Source of the DNA: Gammaproteobacteria bacterium
GTDB lineage: Bacteria > Pseudomonadota > Gammaproteobacteria > DSM-16500
Assembly (NCBI GenBank): GCA_013816845.1
Contig: JACDDU010000001.1
Coordinates: 248,001-312,000, forward strand
Direction of reading: 5' to 3'
Length of the DNA: 64,000 nt
The stretch's first letter is position 1; each line of letters starts with the position of its first letter. Shown one piece after another: positions 31,273-39,480 of this stretch. The notes below the pieces were generated by a model. It had not been told where the DNA came from. It saw only the letters and a list, made by a program, of their open reading frames with translations, and did not search any database. The position numbers were made by a program, and so were the translations under genes.

Positions 31273-33882
31273 TTACGTTGTTGAATGCTTTAGCTTGTCC
31301 TTAACCCAATGATAAACATTCTTAAGGGCATCATCCAATTTTTCTGGTTGATTGCCACCGCCTTCCGCCAAATCCCGGCGTCCGCCGCCTTTGCCACCGA
31401 CTGAATTGGCGAGCACGCTAATTAAGTCTTTGGCGCTCAATCTATCGACGAGGTCAGGCGTTATACCGCCAACCATCCCAATTTTTTGATCTTTTTGCGT
31501 TGCTAAAACGACAACTGCACTGCCTAATTTTTCTTTGAGGTGATCTAAAGCACTGCGTAATGCCTTACCATCTAATCCTTCGACTCGGGTCGCTAGCACC
31601 TTAATGCCATTAATATTTTCGGCTTGTAATGCAAGCTGACTACTGGTCAGACCCGCTAATTTTTCTTGGAGGGTTTGAATTTCTTTTTCAAGACGAAGAG
31701 CGCGATCTTCTGCGATTTTTTGCGATTGATTAAAATCCGCTGCTTGCTTATTAAAGAAGTGTAAAACGCCATTCCCCGTCACGGCTTCTATTCGTCGGAT
31801 GCCAGCTGCAACACCCGATTCACCGGTAATTTTAAAAAAGCCGACGTCTCCCGTACGATCTGCATGCGTTCCTCCACAAAGTTCAGCTGAGCGACCAAAG
31901 TGTACTACACGAACTTTGCTTCCATATTTTTCTCCGAATAATGCAACCGCGCCACTCGCAATCGCCTCATCAGGAGTTGTAACTTGGACGACCGCTTCGT
32001 GATTGGCACGAATTTCTTCGTTCACACGCATTTCAATATGCTGAATTTCTTCAGACGTTAAGGGAAGATGATGCGAGAAATCAAAACGTAAACGTTCCGG
32101 TTCAACTAGAGAACCTTTCTGTAAAGCATGTTCACCTAATATTTCTTTTAAAACCATGTGGAGTAAGTGCGTTGCCGTATGATTTAACACCGTTGCAGCA
32201 CGACGATTGGCATCAACCACGGTGGTGACTTCTGTACCCACTTTCAATTCACCTTTTTCTAACTTACCCAGGTGAAGGTGAGTTTGACCTTGCTTAATAG
32301 TGTCGTGAACTTTGAAAATGACTTGGTCGCTGACTGTGAGCGTTCCCTGGTCGCCCACTTGGCCCCCAGATTCCGCATAAAAAGGAGTACGATCTAAAAT
32401 AATCGAAGCCTTCTCACCTTTTGATAACGTTTCAACAAAATTACCATCTTGGTAAATCGCTATAATTTTTCCAGCACTAGGTTGATTGTCATTCAATAAA
32501 TTCTTATGACCGACAAATTCAGTAGGAGTTTGATTGATTTGCACAGGCGTTTGAAGCGCTGTAAATTGACTGGCTTCGCGTGAGCGTTCCCGTTGTTTAA
32601 GCATTGCTTGTTCAAAACCATCATAATCAAGCGTAAGATTTCTTTCGCGTGCCATATCCGCCGTTAAATCAGCGGGAAAACCAAACGTGTCATATAATTT
32701 AAAAACTAATTCACCGGGAATAATCTCGGTTTTTAATTCACTCGTAATTTGTTCAAATAACTTGATGCCTTGCGCAAGGGTAATGCTGAATTGTTCTTCT
32801 TCTTGTTTTAATAATTTTTCAATTGACGCTTGGGATTGTTTAAGTTCAGGGTAAGCCTCTCCCATTAAATTAACCAGTGGTTTGACTAACCGATAAAAGA
32901 AAGGTTCTGTAATACCTAACTTGTTACCATGACGTATGGCGCGCCGAATAATGCGACGTAAGACATAACCGCGGCCTTCATTACTGGGGGTTACGCCATC
33001 GACAATAAGAAAACTGCAAGACCGGATATGATCAGCAATCACGCGTAATGAAAAATGAGATAAGTCGGTGATGTTGGCAAGTTCTGCTGCAGTCTTAATG
33101 AGCGGTATAAATAAATCGGTATCGTAATTATTGGCAACACCTTGTAATACGGCAGTGATGCGTTCCAATCCCATGCCCGTGTCAACCGAGGGTTTAGGCA
33201 GTGGCGTGAGTGTGCCATCGACAGCACGATCATACTGCATAAATACAAGGTTCCATATTTCGACGTAACGATCGCCATCTGCATCTTTGGTTCCAGGCGG
33301 GGTGCCAAAGACGTCCGGGCCATGATCATAAAAAATTTCTGTACAGGGACCACAAGGTCCTGTCGCGCCCATGGACCAAAAGTTGTCTTCTGCGCCACAG
33401 CGGCTGAATCGTGTAGGATCAACTTTCATTTCATTTAACCAAATAACTTCTGCTTCTTGGTCTTCTTCATAAACAGTTATCCAAAGCTTTTCAGCTGGAA
33501 TGTTTAAATCTTCCGTTAAAAAACGATAAGCAAATTGAATGGCCTCACGTTTAAAGTAATCTCCAAAACTAAAATTACCCAGCATTTCAAAAAAAGTATG
33601 GTGTCTTGCTGTATATCCAACACGCTCTAAATCGTTATGCTTACCACCAGCACGTACACAGCGTTGAGAAGACGTTGCGCGCGTGTAGGGACGTTCCTCT
33701 TTTCCTAAAAAGACATCTTTAAATTGCACCATGCCGGCATTGGTGAAAAGTAAAGTTGGATCGTTGACAGGAATGAGTGAACTGCTGGAAACCAATTGAT
33801 GTTGATGTTTTTGAAAGTAGTCTAAAAAGCGTTGGCGAATGGCATTACTTGTTGGAGGTACGTCTTGCGTTTTTTTTTTCAT
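31273..33882 (-). CDS. alaS: Alanyl-tRNA synthetase
   Basis: 869 residues from ATG 33882; an upstream in-frame TTG (33906) is less likely. Charges tRNA-Ala. The class II catalytic core carries LFTNAGMVQFKDVFLG and RCVRAGGKHNDLE. The editing domain has H-T-A-T-H-L-L-H and the zinc/editing C-G-G-T-H-A-D-R motif. The C-terminal part includes the coiled tail and the G-G-G-R-R-D-L-A-E-G-G-G segment (C-Ala domain). Complete length for the family (about 870). The start is 27 bp after the recX stop, so recA-recX-alaS may form one transcription unit. Confidence 0.95.
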   Translation of the reverse strand: MKKKTQDVPPTSNAIRQRFLDYFQKHQHQLVSSSSLIPVNDPTLLFTNAGMVQFKDVFLGKEERPYTRATSSQRCVRAGGKHNDLERVGYTARHHTFFEMLGNFSFGDYFKREAIQFAYRFLTEDLNIPAEKLWITVYEEDQEAEVIWLNEMKVDPTRFSRCGAEDNFWSMGATGPCGPCTEIFYDHGPDVFGTPPGTKDADGDRYVEIWNLVFMQYDRAVDGTLTPLPKPSVDTGMGLERITAVLQGVANNYDTDLFIPLIKTAAELANITDLSHFSLRVIADHIRSCSFLIVDGVTPSNEGRGYVLRRIIRRAIRHGNKLGITEPFFYRLVKPLVNLMGEAYPELKQSQASIEKLLKQEEEQFSITLAQGIKLFEQITSELKTEIIPGELVFKLYDTFGFPADLTADMARERNLTLDYDGFEQAMLKQRERSREASQFTALQTPVQINQTPTEFVGHKNLLNDNQPSAGKIIAIYQDGNFVETLSKGEKASIILDRTPFYAESGGQVGDQGTLTVSDQVIFKVHDTIKQGQTHLHLGKLEKGELKVGTEVTTVVDANRRAATVLNHTATHLLHMVLKEILGEHALQKGSLVEPERLRFDFSHHLPLTSEEIQHIEMRVNEEIRANHEAVVQVTTPDEAIASGAVALFGEKYGSKVRVVHFGRSAELCGGTHADRTGDVGFFKITGESGVAAGIRRIEAVTGNGVLHFFNKQAADFNQSQKIAEDRALRLEKEIQTLQEKLAGLTSSQLALQAENINGIKVLATRVEGLDGKALRSALDHLKEKLGSAVVVLATQKDQKIGMVGGITPDLVDRLSAKDLISVLANSVGGKGGGRRDLAEGGGNQPEKLDDALKNVYHWVKDKLKHSTT

Positions 33883-33909
33883 GAGTGAACTGCTTTTGCT
33901 AGTCAAATG

Positions 33910-34365
33910 TTAAATAAATTCAGTGTTAAAATGTCGTGGAATGACTGCGTCAATTTGTTCTCGTGTAAATCCTTTCCGTTGGAGGAACTGACATTGTTTC
34001 ATGTAACTTGTAAAATCTTGCGCTTTTACATTTTTGAATTGTTTCTCCCAAATCCGACGCGCACTATCTAACCAAGTATTATCAGCCATATCTAATTGCG
34101 CTGCAATGCACACTTTGTCAATGCCTTGCGCTTTTAATTCAAGTGCAATTCTTTCCGGACCAAATCCCCGTCCACGTCGATAATGAATATAATTTTCTAC
34201 AAAACGTTCTTCATTGAGTAAGCCATCTTCCACCAACTGCTCGAGAAGAGGGGTAATTTCGTCTAGAACAAATCCCTTTTGGCGTAATTTTAGTGCCAGT
34301 GACATTTTACTGTAATCGCGCATTTGCAGGTAGCGGAGCGCTGCATTGCGAATTTCTTTTGTCAT
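33910..34365 (-). CDS. recX: Recombination regulator RecX
   Basis: 151 residues from ATG 34365 (MTKEIRNAALRYLQMRDYS); an in-frame start at 34473 would add 36 unlikely residues. RecX binds and limits RecA filaments. Three-helix repeats of the family are visible: A-L-x-Y-L-x-x-R-D-Y-S, then LALKLRQKGF, LLEQLVEDGLLNEERFVENY and the R-R-G-R-G-F-G-P-E-R-I motif, and a last unit ending KGFTREQIDAVI. It lies just downstream of recA, separated by a hairpin that may set its low expression. Confidence 0.93.
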   Translation of the reverse strand: MTKEIRNAALRYLQMRDYSKMSLALKLRQKGFVLDEITPLLEQLVEDGLLNEERFVENYIHYRRGRGFGPERIALELKAQGIDKVCIAAQLDMADNTWLDSARRIWEKQFKNVKAQDFTSYMKQCQFLQRKGFTREQIDAVIPRHFNTEFI

Positions 34366-34454
34366 GACGTAGGCCCCTTTTTCGGACGTGTTCAGTGTCA
34401 TGGAAGATAATTGAATCATGGAGGAGGTTGCCAAAGTTCTAGCAGCATAGATTA

Positions 34455-34491
34455 CGTAGCCTCGATTAAGCATCGTTCAATCAAGGCTACG
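34455..34491 (-). terminator. Hairpin between recA and recX (possible attenuator)
   Basis: CGTAGCCT-c-GATT (34455-34467) pairs with AATC-a-AGGCTACG (34479-34491), a 12-bp stem with one mismatch. It begins seven bases after the recA stop. It lacks a long T-tract, fitting a partial terminator that allows some read-through into recX, as is known for E. coli recA-recX. Confidence 0.6.
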
Positions 34492-34497
34492 CGATCA

Positions 34498-35532
34498 CTA
34501 GGCTACATTTTCTTCTACTTCACTCGCTTTCTTTCCAGCAATCGTTGGGATCATGATTTCTCGAATCTTACCTTCGATCTCTTGAGCCATTGCTTTATTC
34601 TCTTTCAGGAACTGGCGGGCATTTTCTTTCCCTTGACCGATGCGCTGACTGTTGTAACTAAACCAAGAGCCCGATTTATCCACAATGCCTAAGGAGACAC
34701 CCAAGTTGATGACTTCGCTTTCACGGGAAATGCCTTCATTGTAGAGAATATCAAATTCAGCTTGTTTGAAGGGGGGTGCGACTTTATTTTTAACGACCTT
34801 AACCCGCGTCTCGCTACCGATTACTTCATCCCCTTCTTTGACACTACCAATGCGACGGATATCTAAACGGACGGAGGCATAGAATTTGAGAGCATTTCCA
34901 CCGGTTGTTGTTTCAGGATTGCCAAATACGACACCAATTTTCATACGGATTTGGTTAATGAAAATGACTAAGGTATTGGAGCGTTTAATATTTGCTGTAA
35001 GTTTACGCAAGGCTTGGGACATAAGACGCGCTTGTAAGCCCATGTGTTGATCGCCCATTTCACCCTCAATTTCAGCTTTGGGGGTAAGCGCTGCAACAGA
35101 GTCGATAACGATCATGTCAATGGCGCTGGAACGCACTAACATATCGGCAATTTCAAGCGCTTGCTCGCCGGTATCAGGTTGGGAGATAAGTAAGTCATCT
35201 ACTTTTACTCCTAATCGTTTCGCATAGCTGGGGTCGAGTGCATGTTCTGCGTCAATAAAAGCTGCGGTGCCGCCTTTCTTTTGGCATTGGCCAATGACTT
35301 GTAAGGTGAGGGTGGTTTTGCCAGAAGACTCAGGGCCATAAATTTCAACAATACGTCCTTTGGGAAGACCGCCAATACCGAGCGCGATATCAAGGCCCAA
35401 TGAACCGGTGGAAATTTCTTCAATATCAGGAATATCTGCATTATCACCTAAACGCATCACGCTCCCTTTACCAAATTGTCGTTCAATTTGACTTAACGCT
35501 GCTGCGAGGGCTTTTTTCTTATTTTCTTCCAT
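34498..35532 (-). CDS. recA: Recombinase A
   Basis: 344 residues, ATG 35532. RecA forms filaments on single-stranded DNA for homologous recombination and repair. Walker A is [11 protein letters not shown], the Walker B region [19 protein letters not shown], loop L1 [10 protein letters not shown] and loop L2 [20 protein letters not shown]. The C-terminus is acidic (SEVEENVA). Full length, no intein. The upstream 170 bp shows no clear CTG-N10-CAG SOS box, so LexA-type control is not evident. A strong hairpin between recA and the helicase gene separates the transcription units. Confidence 0.97.
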   Translation of the reverse strand: MEENKKKALAAALSQIERQFGKGSVMRLGDNADIPDIEEISTGSLGLDIALGIGGLPKGRIVEIYGPESSGKTTLTLQVIGQCQKKGGTAAFIDAEHALDPSYAKRLGVKVDDLLISQPDTGEQALEIADMLVRSSAIDMIVIDSVAALTPKAEIEGEMGDQHMGLQARLMSQALRKLTANIKRSNTLVIFINQIRMKIGVVFGNPETTTGGNALKFYASVRLDIRRIGSVKEGDEVIGSETRVKVVKNKVAPPFKQAEFDILYNEGISRESEVINLGVSLGIVDKSGSWFSYNSQRIGQGKENARQFLKENKAMAQEIEGKIREIMIPTIAGKKASEVEENVA

Positions 35533-35653
35533 ATAGGGGTCCTTTTGGGCTTTATAAACAAATGATTTTTTAACAGGGTGCTTGGGGGTGATTCAGGCTG
35601 AGGAGACGCTAACCTAGGTCAACCTTAATAGATAAAGTTGTTGGTGTCAAAAT

Positions 35654-35694
35654 ATTTTGGTCCTTAGGGATGAGGCCATCCCAAGGACCAAAAT
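35654..35694. terminator. Strong intrinsic terminator between rhlE and recA
   Basis: ATTTTGGTCCTT-a-GGGATG (35654-35672) pairs with CATCCCAAGGACCAAAAT (35677-35694): an 18-bp stem with a single bulge and a 4-nt loop. The AT-rich stem base and flanks give U-rich tracts on both strands. It ends the leftward helicase transcript before recA. Confidence 0.85.
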
Positions 35695-35705
35695 AGGCTT
35701 AATTT

Positions 35706-37406
35706 TTAATAGTAGGCTTGTTTGGTCGGGTTTTTATTTGCGCCGTTTTTATTCGCAAATTTACCTGAGCCGCTTTTGCTTACATATCGACCTGTACTTG
35801 GTTTGCTCGCATCACTTTTGTGTGTGAATTTGCCAGCACTACTTTTTTCGGGACGGTCTTTACTGAAAGTTCTTTCAGAACTTCCTTCCGATCGTTTGCC
35901 ATAAGATTTTTGAGCGCTACCTTCAGATCGTTTACCGTATGATCTTTCTGAACTACCCTCAGATCGTTTACCGTAAGATCTTTCTGAACTTCCTTCAGAT
36001 CGCTTACCGTAAGATCTTTCTGAACTACCCTCAGATCGCTTACCGTAAGATCTTTCTGAACTACCTTCAGAGCGTTTACCGTAAGATCTTTCTGAACTAC
36101 CTTCAGAGCGTTTACCATAAGATTTTTCAGCACCACCTTCCGAACGCTTACTACTGAATCGTGCCGAAGAACCACCGCCTTTATGCGCGTGGGGTCTTCC
36201 GCCATCTTTAGCACCAAAACGACTAGGGCGTTTGTGCTGTCTTCTTTTTAAAGGTAAGGCATCTTCGGCATGTGCACTAGGTTCCATGCCTTCAAAGATT
36301 TCCCGTTTAAGCTTTTGACTCGTAAATTTTTCAATGCGTTGTAAATGACGGACATCCATGGGTAAAGCAAAAGATACGGCAATTCCTGATTTACCTGCGC
36401 GCCCCGTCCGACCAATACGATGGACGTAATCTTCGCAGAATCTGGGCAAATCATAATTAATAACGTGGCTAATATCGGCTACATCCAAGCCCCGGGCTGC
36501 AACATCTGTTGCCACTAAATATTGAATTTTTCCATAACGAAGTTGGTCGATGGTGCGGTTACGTTTGTTCTGATTTAAATCACCATGTAATGCAGCAGCT
36601 TTTAAACCACGATGGCAAAGCGTTGCAGCAATTTTATCTGCATTCACTTTTGTTGCAGAAAAGATAATGGCTTTAAAAATATTTTCGTTTTCAAGAAAAT
36701 GTTGAAATAAACGTGTTTTATGCTGCAAGTTATCCGCAACATATAATTTTTGAATAATTTTACTTGGCGCCGTTTGTTCTGGGGATAAATCAATGCGGAC
36801 TGGGTTATTTAATAAATGTTTAACGATGCGCGAAAGTTTACTGTCAATGGTTGCACTAAATAATAATGTTTGGCGATTGGCAGGGGTTGATTTAGCAATA
36901 TGCTGTACATCATCGATAAAGCCCATATCCAACATGCGATCTGCTTCATCTAAAATGAGCATTTCAATGCCTGACAAATCGAGGCGTCGATTTTCTAAAT
37001 GATCAAGCAAACGGCCTGGGGTTGCCACGACAACATCAACAGCGCGAGATAAATCTCTAATTTGCTTCCCATAAGGCATCCCGCCGACTAAGTTCGCCAT
37101 GTTAAATTGGAGAAACTTACCGTATTTACTGGTTGCTTGGGTAATTTGACTCGCGAGTTCGCGGGTCGGGGTTAAAATCAAAATACGCGGTTTGCGACCT
37201 GTTCTTTTACCCATCATTAAATGTTGCAAAGCGGGCAAAACGAATGCGGCGGTTTTACCTGTTCCGGTTTGAGCGGATGCAACAACATCTTTCCCCGCTA
37301 TTATCTCAGGGATACAGCGTTCTTGGACTGGCGTCGGATGCTTATAGCCACCCGTTTCAACAGCCTTAAGAATGCGTGGATCTAAATTTAGTTCTACAAA
37401 AGTCAT
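35706..37406 (-). CDS. rhlE: DEAD-box RNA helicase (RhlE type) with repetitive C-terminal tail
   Basis: 566 residues from ATG 37406, which follows GAGGAAA; a GTG at 37457 is rejected. The helicase core is complete: Q motif (HPTPVQERCIPEIIAGKDVV), ASAQTGTGKTAAF (I), PTRELASQI (Ia), LDEADRMLDMGF (II), FSATI (III), then VATDVAARGLDVADI and HRIGRTGRAGK (V, VI). It unwinds RNA, typically in ribosome assembly or cold adaptation. After residue ~370 the tail is basic, with eight 12-residue units of the type RSEGSSERSYGK and further Lys/Ser/Gly-rich sequence. Such tails bind RNA non-specifically. Confidence 0.93.
   Translation of the reverse strand: MTFVELNLDPRILKAVETGGYKHPTPVQERCIPEIIAGKDVVASAQTGTGKTAAFVLPALQHLMMGKRTGRKPRILILTPTRELASQITQATSKYGKFLQFNMANLVGGMPYGKQIRDLSRAVDVVVATPGRLLDHLENRRLDLSGIEMLILDEADRMLDMGFIDDVQHIAKSTPANRQTLLFSATIDSKLSRIVKHLLNNPVRIDLSPEQTAPSKIIQKLYVADNLQHKTRLFQHFLENENIFKAIIFSATKVNADKIAATLCHRGLKAAALHGDLNQNKRNRTIDQLRYGKIQYLVATDVAARGLDVADISHVINYDLPRFCEDYVHRIGRTGRAGKSGIAVSFALPMDVRHLQRIEKFTSQKLKREIFEGMEPSAHAEDALPLKRRQHKRPSRFGAKDGGRPHAHKGGGSSARFSSKRSEGGAEKSYGKRSEGSSERSYGKRSEGSSERSYGKRSEGSSERSYGKRSEGSSERSYGKRSEGSSERSYGKRSEGSAQKSYGKRSEGSSERTFSKDRPEKSSAGKFTHKSDASKPSTGRYVSKSGSGKFANKNGANKNPTKQAYY
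35862..36148 (-). repeat. 36-bp tandem repeats in the helicase gene
   Basis: Eight 36-bp units encode RSEGSSERSYGK (five exact) plus variants ending GGAEKSYGK, GSAQKSYGK and GSSERTFSK. Near-identical DNA units make the number likely to vary between strains by slippage. Confidence 0.9.
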
Positions 37407-37674
37407 TTTTGTTTCCTCATTAATGTAATGCACGGCTGACGCAGGATCGCCATTCACATTGTTATGAAGAAATGACCTGGGTAAGCTTGTGACAATTATA
37501 TGTAAATCATTGCCAAAATAAGCTTAGAGACCTGGAAGGAAATAAAGGCGTATTGGAAATGATAGTTATTTTTATGAAACTTAATTATGGTTCATTAAAA
37601 CATTAAATGCAAGTTGAGGCCGAGATTTTATCAACAAGATAGGAGGATAAACTCTGCATTAAGAGGTTGTTGTT
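37407..37674. other. Upstream region of the helicase gene
   Basis: About 270 bp holding the leftward helicase promoter. No gene is seen. It runs into the 97-bp repeat copy A at 37675. Confidence 0.4.
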
Positions 37675-37771
37675 GCATTTTTTAATCAAAAAGAATAATA
37701 TTTCTCATTAAATGGTCAGCGCCGATTTGATTTCAGATTGCGGGCGCTTTATAAATTCGGCTAAAGCGCAG
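37675..37771 (+). repeat. 97-bp duplicated leader, copy A
   Basis: Aligns without large gaps to 39375-39471 (same length, offset exactly 1,700 bp). Both begin GCATTTTTTAATCAAAAAGA and end near CTAAAGCG(C/G)AG. A conserved hairpin is formed by AGCGCC and GGCGCT around GATTTGAT..CAGATTGCG. It lies upstream of the effector-like gene at 37943. Confidence 0.8.
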
Positions 37772-37781
37772 CTTGCTTTGG

Positions 37782-37900
37782 CCTCTATTCCTATAGAGGT
37801 GTCTATGATTCCCATACCCATTATTATTCTCGATTCCCAATCCCAATCCATTGAATGCCCGTCACAATTCAACGCTTTTAATCCTTTTATGAGTTTTTAA
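37782..37900 (+). CDS. Putative 31-codon leader ORF with ribosome binding site inside a hairpin
   Basis: CCTCTAT-TCCT-ATAGAGG (37782-37799) is a perfect hairpin whose 3' arm contains AGAGG, five bases before ATG 37805. The ORF (MIPIPIIILDSQSQSIEC and so on) ends with TAA at 37898-37900, 42 bp before the next gene. A sequestered Shine-Dalgarno plus a short ORF suggests post-transcriptional control of the downstream gene, or simply a remnant. The coding span is 37805-37900. Confidence 0.35.
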
Positions 37901-37942
37901 AGGTGCAGGTCTTTTTAAACAATTATTTAGTGAGAAAATTCA

Positions 37943-39097
37943 ATGCAAATTTATAAGTGTGATTTAAAAGGGTGTGATTCAGATGCTATTCCTGAAAAAC
38001 TTTATTTTGAATTAAAGGCTAAAGTACAAGCTATTATTAATAAATTAATTGCGAAAGGATTCGAAGAAAAAGAAATAAAGATTTATTTCGACGATACACA
38101 GAGACTAATTTCTTTTGATTATTACCCCGATGAAATAGATGCACTTTTTTATTATTTAAATTTAACCAATGAAGAATTTCCAAGCAACTATGTTCGGAAA
38201 CCTTTTGAGAAAAATGGATGGATAGGAAATCGTTTGCGTTGGACCTATAAAAAAAGTGACGAAGAAATTTTGCAAAGTATTGATCAACTTTGTCAGCAAT
38301 ACGATAAAAAAAATCAGGAACCTGAAGGTGAAGGGTCAACAATTAAATTAAAACTTCCAAAAAATGATAACAATTATAGGAATTATGATGAGCGAAATAA
38401 AAACATCTTAGATTCACTTAAATCTTTATTTAAGGGTGAAGTGCGCGGATGTTTTATTGGTGAAATCCACCATCACCAATATCCAAAACGATTCCTTATT
38501 GAACATCTTAAAGAATTGAAAGAAATTGGCATCGATACTTTGTTTATAGAATTTCTTTATTATGATGCTCATCAAGCTTTATTAGATGAATATTTCAAGG
38601 GTACAAAAGATGCACTGCCTGCAACATTAGAGAGCTTTTTGAATTATAAAGACAGCATAACCAACTGTAAAAAATACAAATATGGCGATATCGTTGTTGC
38701 AGCAAAAAAAGCTGGTATTCGGGTCGTTGGACTTGATTGCTATGACTCACTTCTAAGCTTCGGAGAATTTTTCTCTCGAGTTGAAAAGAATGCCAGGATC
38801 AAAACATTTAATATTCACGCTTACAATATTATTAAAAAAGAAAGTAAAGGAAGGTACGCTGCTTTTATGGGGCTTGACCATTCTTATATCAATGGCCATA
38901 CAGCTTATCCTCAACTAAAGAGCGTAGCAGAACTATGTTCAAATTCTTGCAGCGTACATTTAAGTGACGATAATGTTTCTGTCGCAAGCTTAGGTTTATT
39001 TAAATTTAACGGATATCCTCTATTTGCTAATGAGGAAAATGTTAAATTTGAACGAAGTAACCAATGTTTCGGCGCAACAATGGTCAGCGTTTTATAA
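37943..39097 (+). CDS. Tiki/ChaN/EreA-superfamily-like protein, probable effector
   Basis: 384 residues, ATG 37943. The N-terminal 150 residues are unassigned. Residues 165-330 have the signature order of the EreA/ChaN/TraB-Tiki superfamily: GCFIGEIHHHQYPKRFL (G-E-x-H, E174 and H176), a strand LFIEFLYYDAHQ with an acidic residue, GIRVVGLDCYD, and a late FMGLDHSYINGH containing G-x-x-H. In this superfamily these residues bind a metal or haem. A related domain occurs in the C-terminal part of Pasteurella-toxin-type proteins and other bacterial toxins. No signal peptide. The upstream 97-bp repeat is shared with the gene at 39481. Confidence 0.6.
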   Translation: MQIYKCDLKGCDSDAIPEKLYFELKAKVQAIINKLIAKGFEEKEIKIYFDDTQRLISFDYYPDEIDALFYYLNLTNEEFPSNYVRKPFEKNGWIGNRLRWTYKKSDEEILQSIDQLCQQYDKKNQEPEGEGSTIKLKLPKNDNNYRNYDERNKNILDSLKSLFKGEVRGCFIGEIHHHQYPKRFLIEHLKELKEIGIDTLFIEFLYYDAHQALLDEYFKGTKDALPATLESFLNYKDSITNCKKYKYGDIVVAAKKAGIRVVGLDCYDSLLSFGEFFSRVEKNARIKTFNIHAYNIIKKESKGRYAAFMGLDHSYINGHTAYPQLKSVAELCSNSCSVHLSDDNVSVASLGLFKFNGYPLFANEENVKFERSNQCFGATMVSVL

Positions 39098-39103
39098 TTT
39101 TTA

Positions 39104-39128
39104 CAACACTGCTCAGTGAGTGGTGTTG
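39104..39128 (+). terminator. Likely intrinsic terminator
   Basis: CAACAC (39104-39109) and GTGTTG (39123-39128) with an inner ACT/AGT pair form a hairpin a few bases after the stop of the Tiki-like gene. The T-tract is short. Confidence 0.5.
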
Positions 39129-39374
39129 AATTAAATATTTGGATTTTCTTTTGCTTTCTGAGGCAAAAATTTTATAAAATTTTCTATCGTTTAGCTTATC
39201 CTTTCCATCCGGATCCCTGATAATTTGCATAAATGCACCTGAATTGCAGTAGCGTTTGGCGAGGGAATCCAAACTGTTTCTATCGGATCTCATTCTATTA
39301 ACAAAATAAAGGTGTTGGGTAGGGCAAGATTTACTAAGAAATGAATTTTAAACTATCATAATCAATTAATAATA

Positions 39375-39471
39375 GCATTTTTTAATCAAAAAGATTAATA
39401 TTTACTCGCATTAAGCTCAGCGCCGATTTGATACAGATTGCGGGCGCTTTAAAAATTTGGCTAAAGCGGAG
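39375..39471 (+). repeat. 97-bp duplicated leader, copy B
   Basis: Same length as copy A (37675-37771), with most positions identical. It contains aTTAATATT (39395-39403), matching the single PmrA-type element core better than copy A (aATAATATT). It ends at the GGAG ribosome binding site of the FAD protein gene. Confidence 0.8.
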
Positions 39472-39480
39472 TTTCAATCT

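Noticed and set aside
35862-36148. Tandem 36-bp units considered as a CRISPR array
   Set aside because: There are no unique spacers between units, the repeats are in frame and encode the helicase tail, and no cas genes are near.
35780-36217. Long alternative-frame ORFs over the helicase repeat region
   Set aside because: Their repetitive sequence is a by-product of the 36-bp repeats being open in several frames; the DEAD-box frame is the conserved one.
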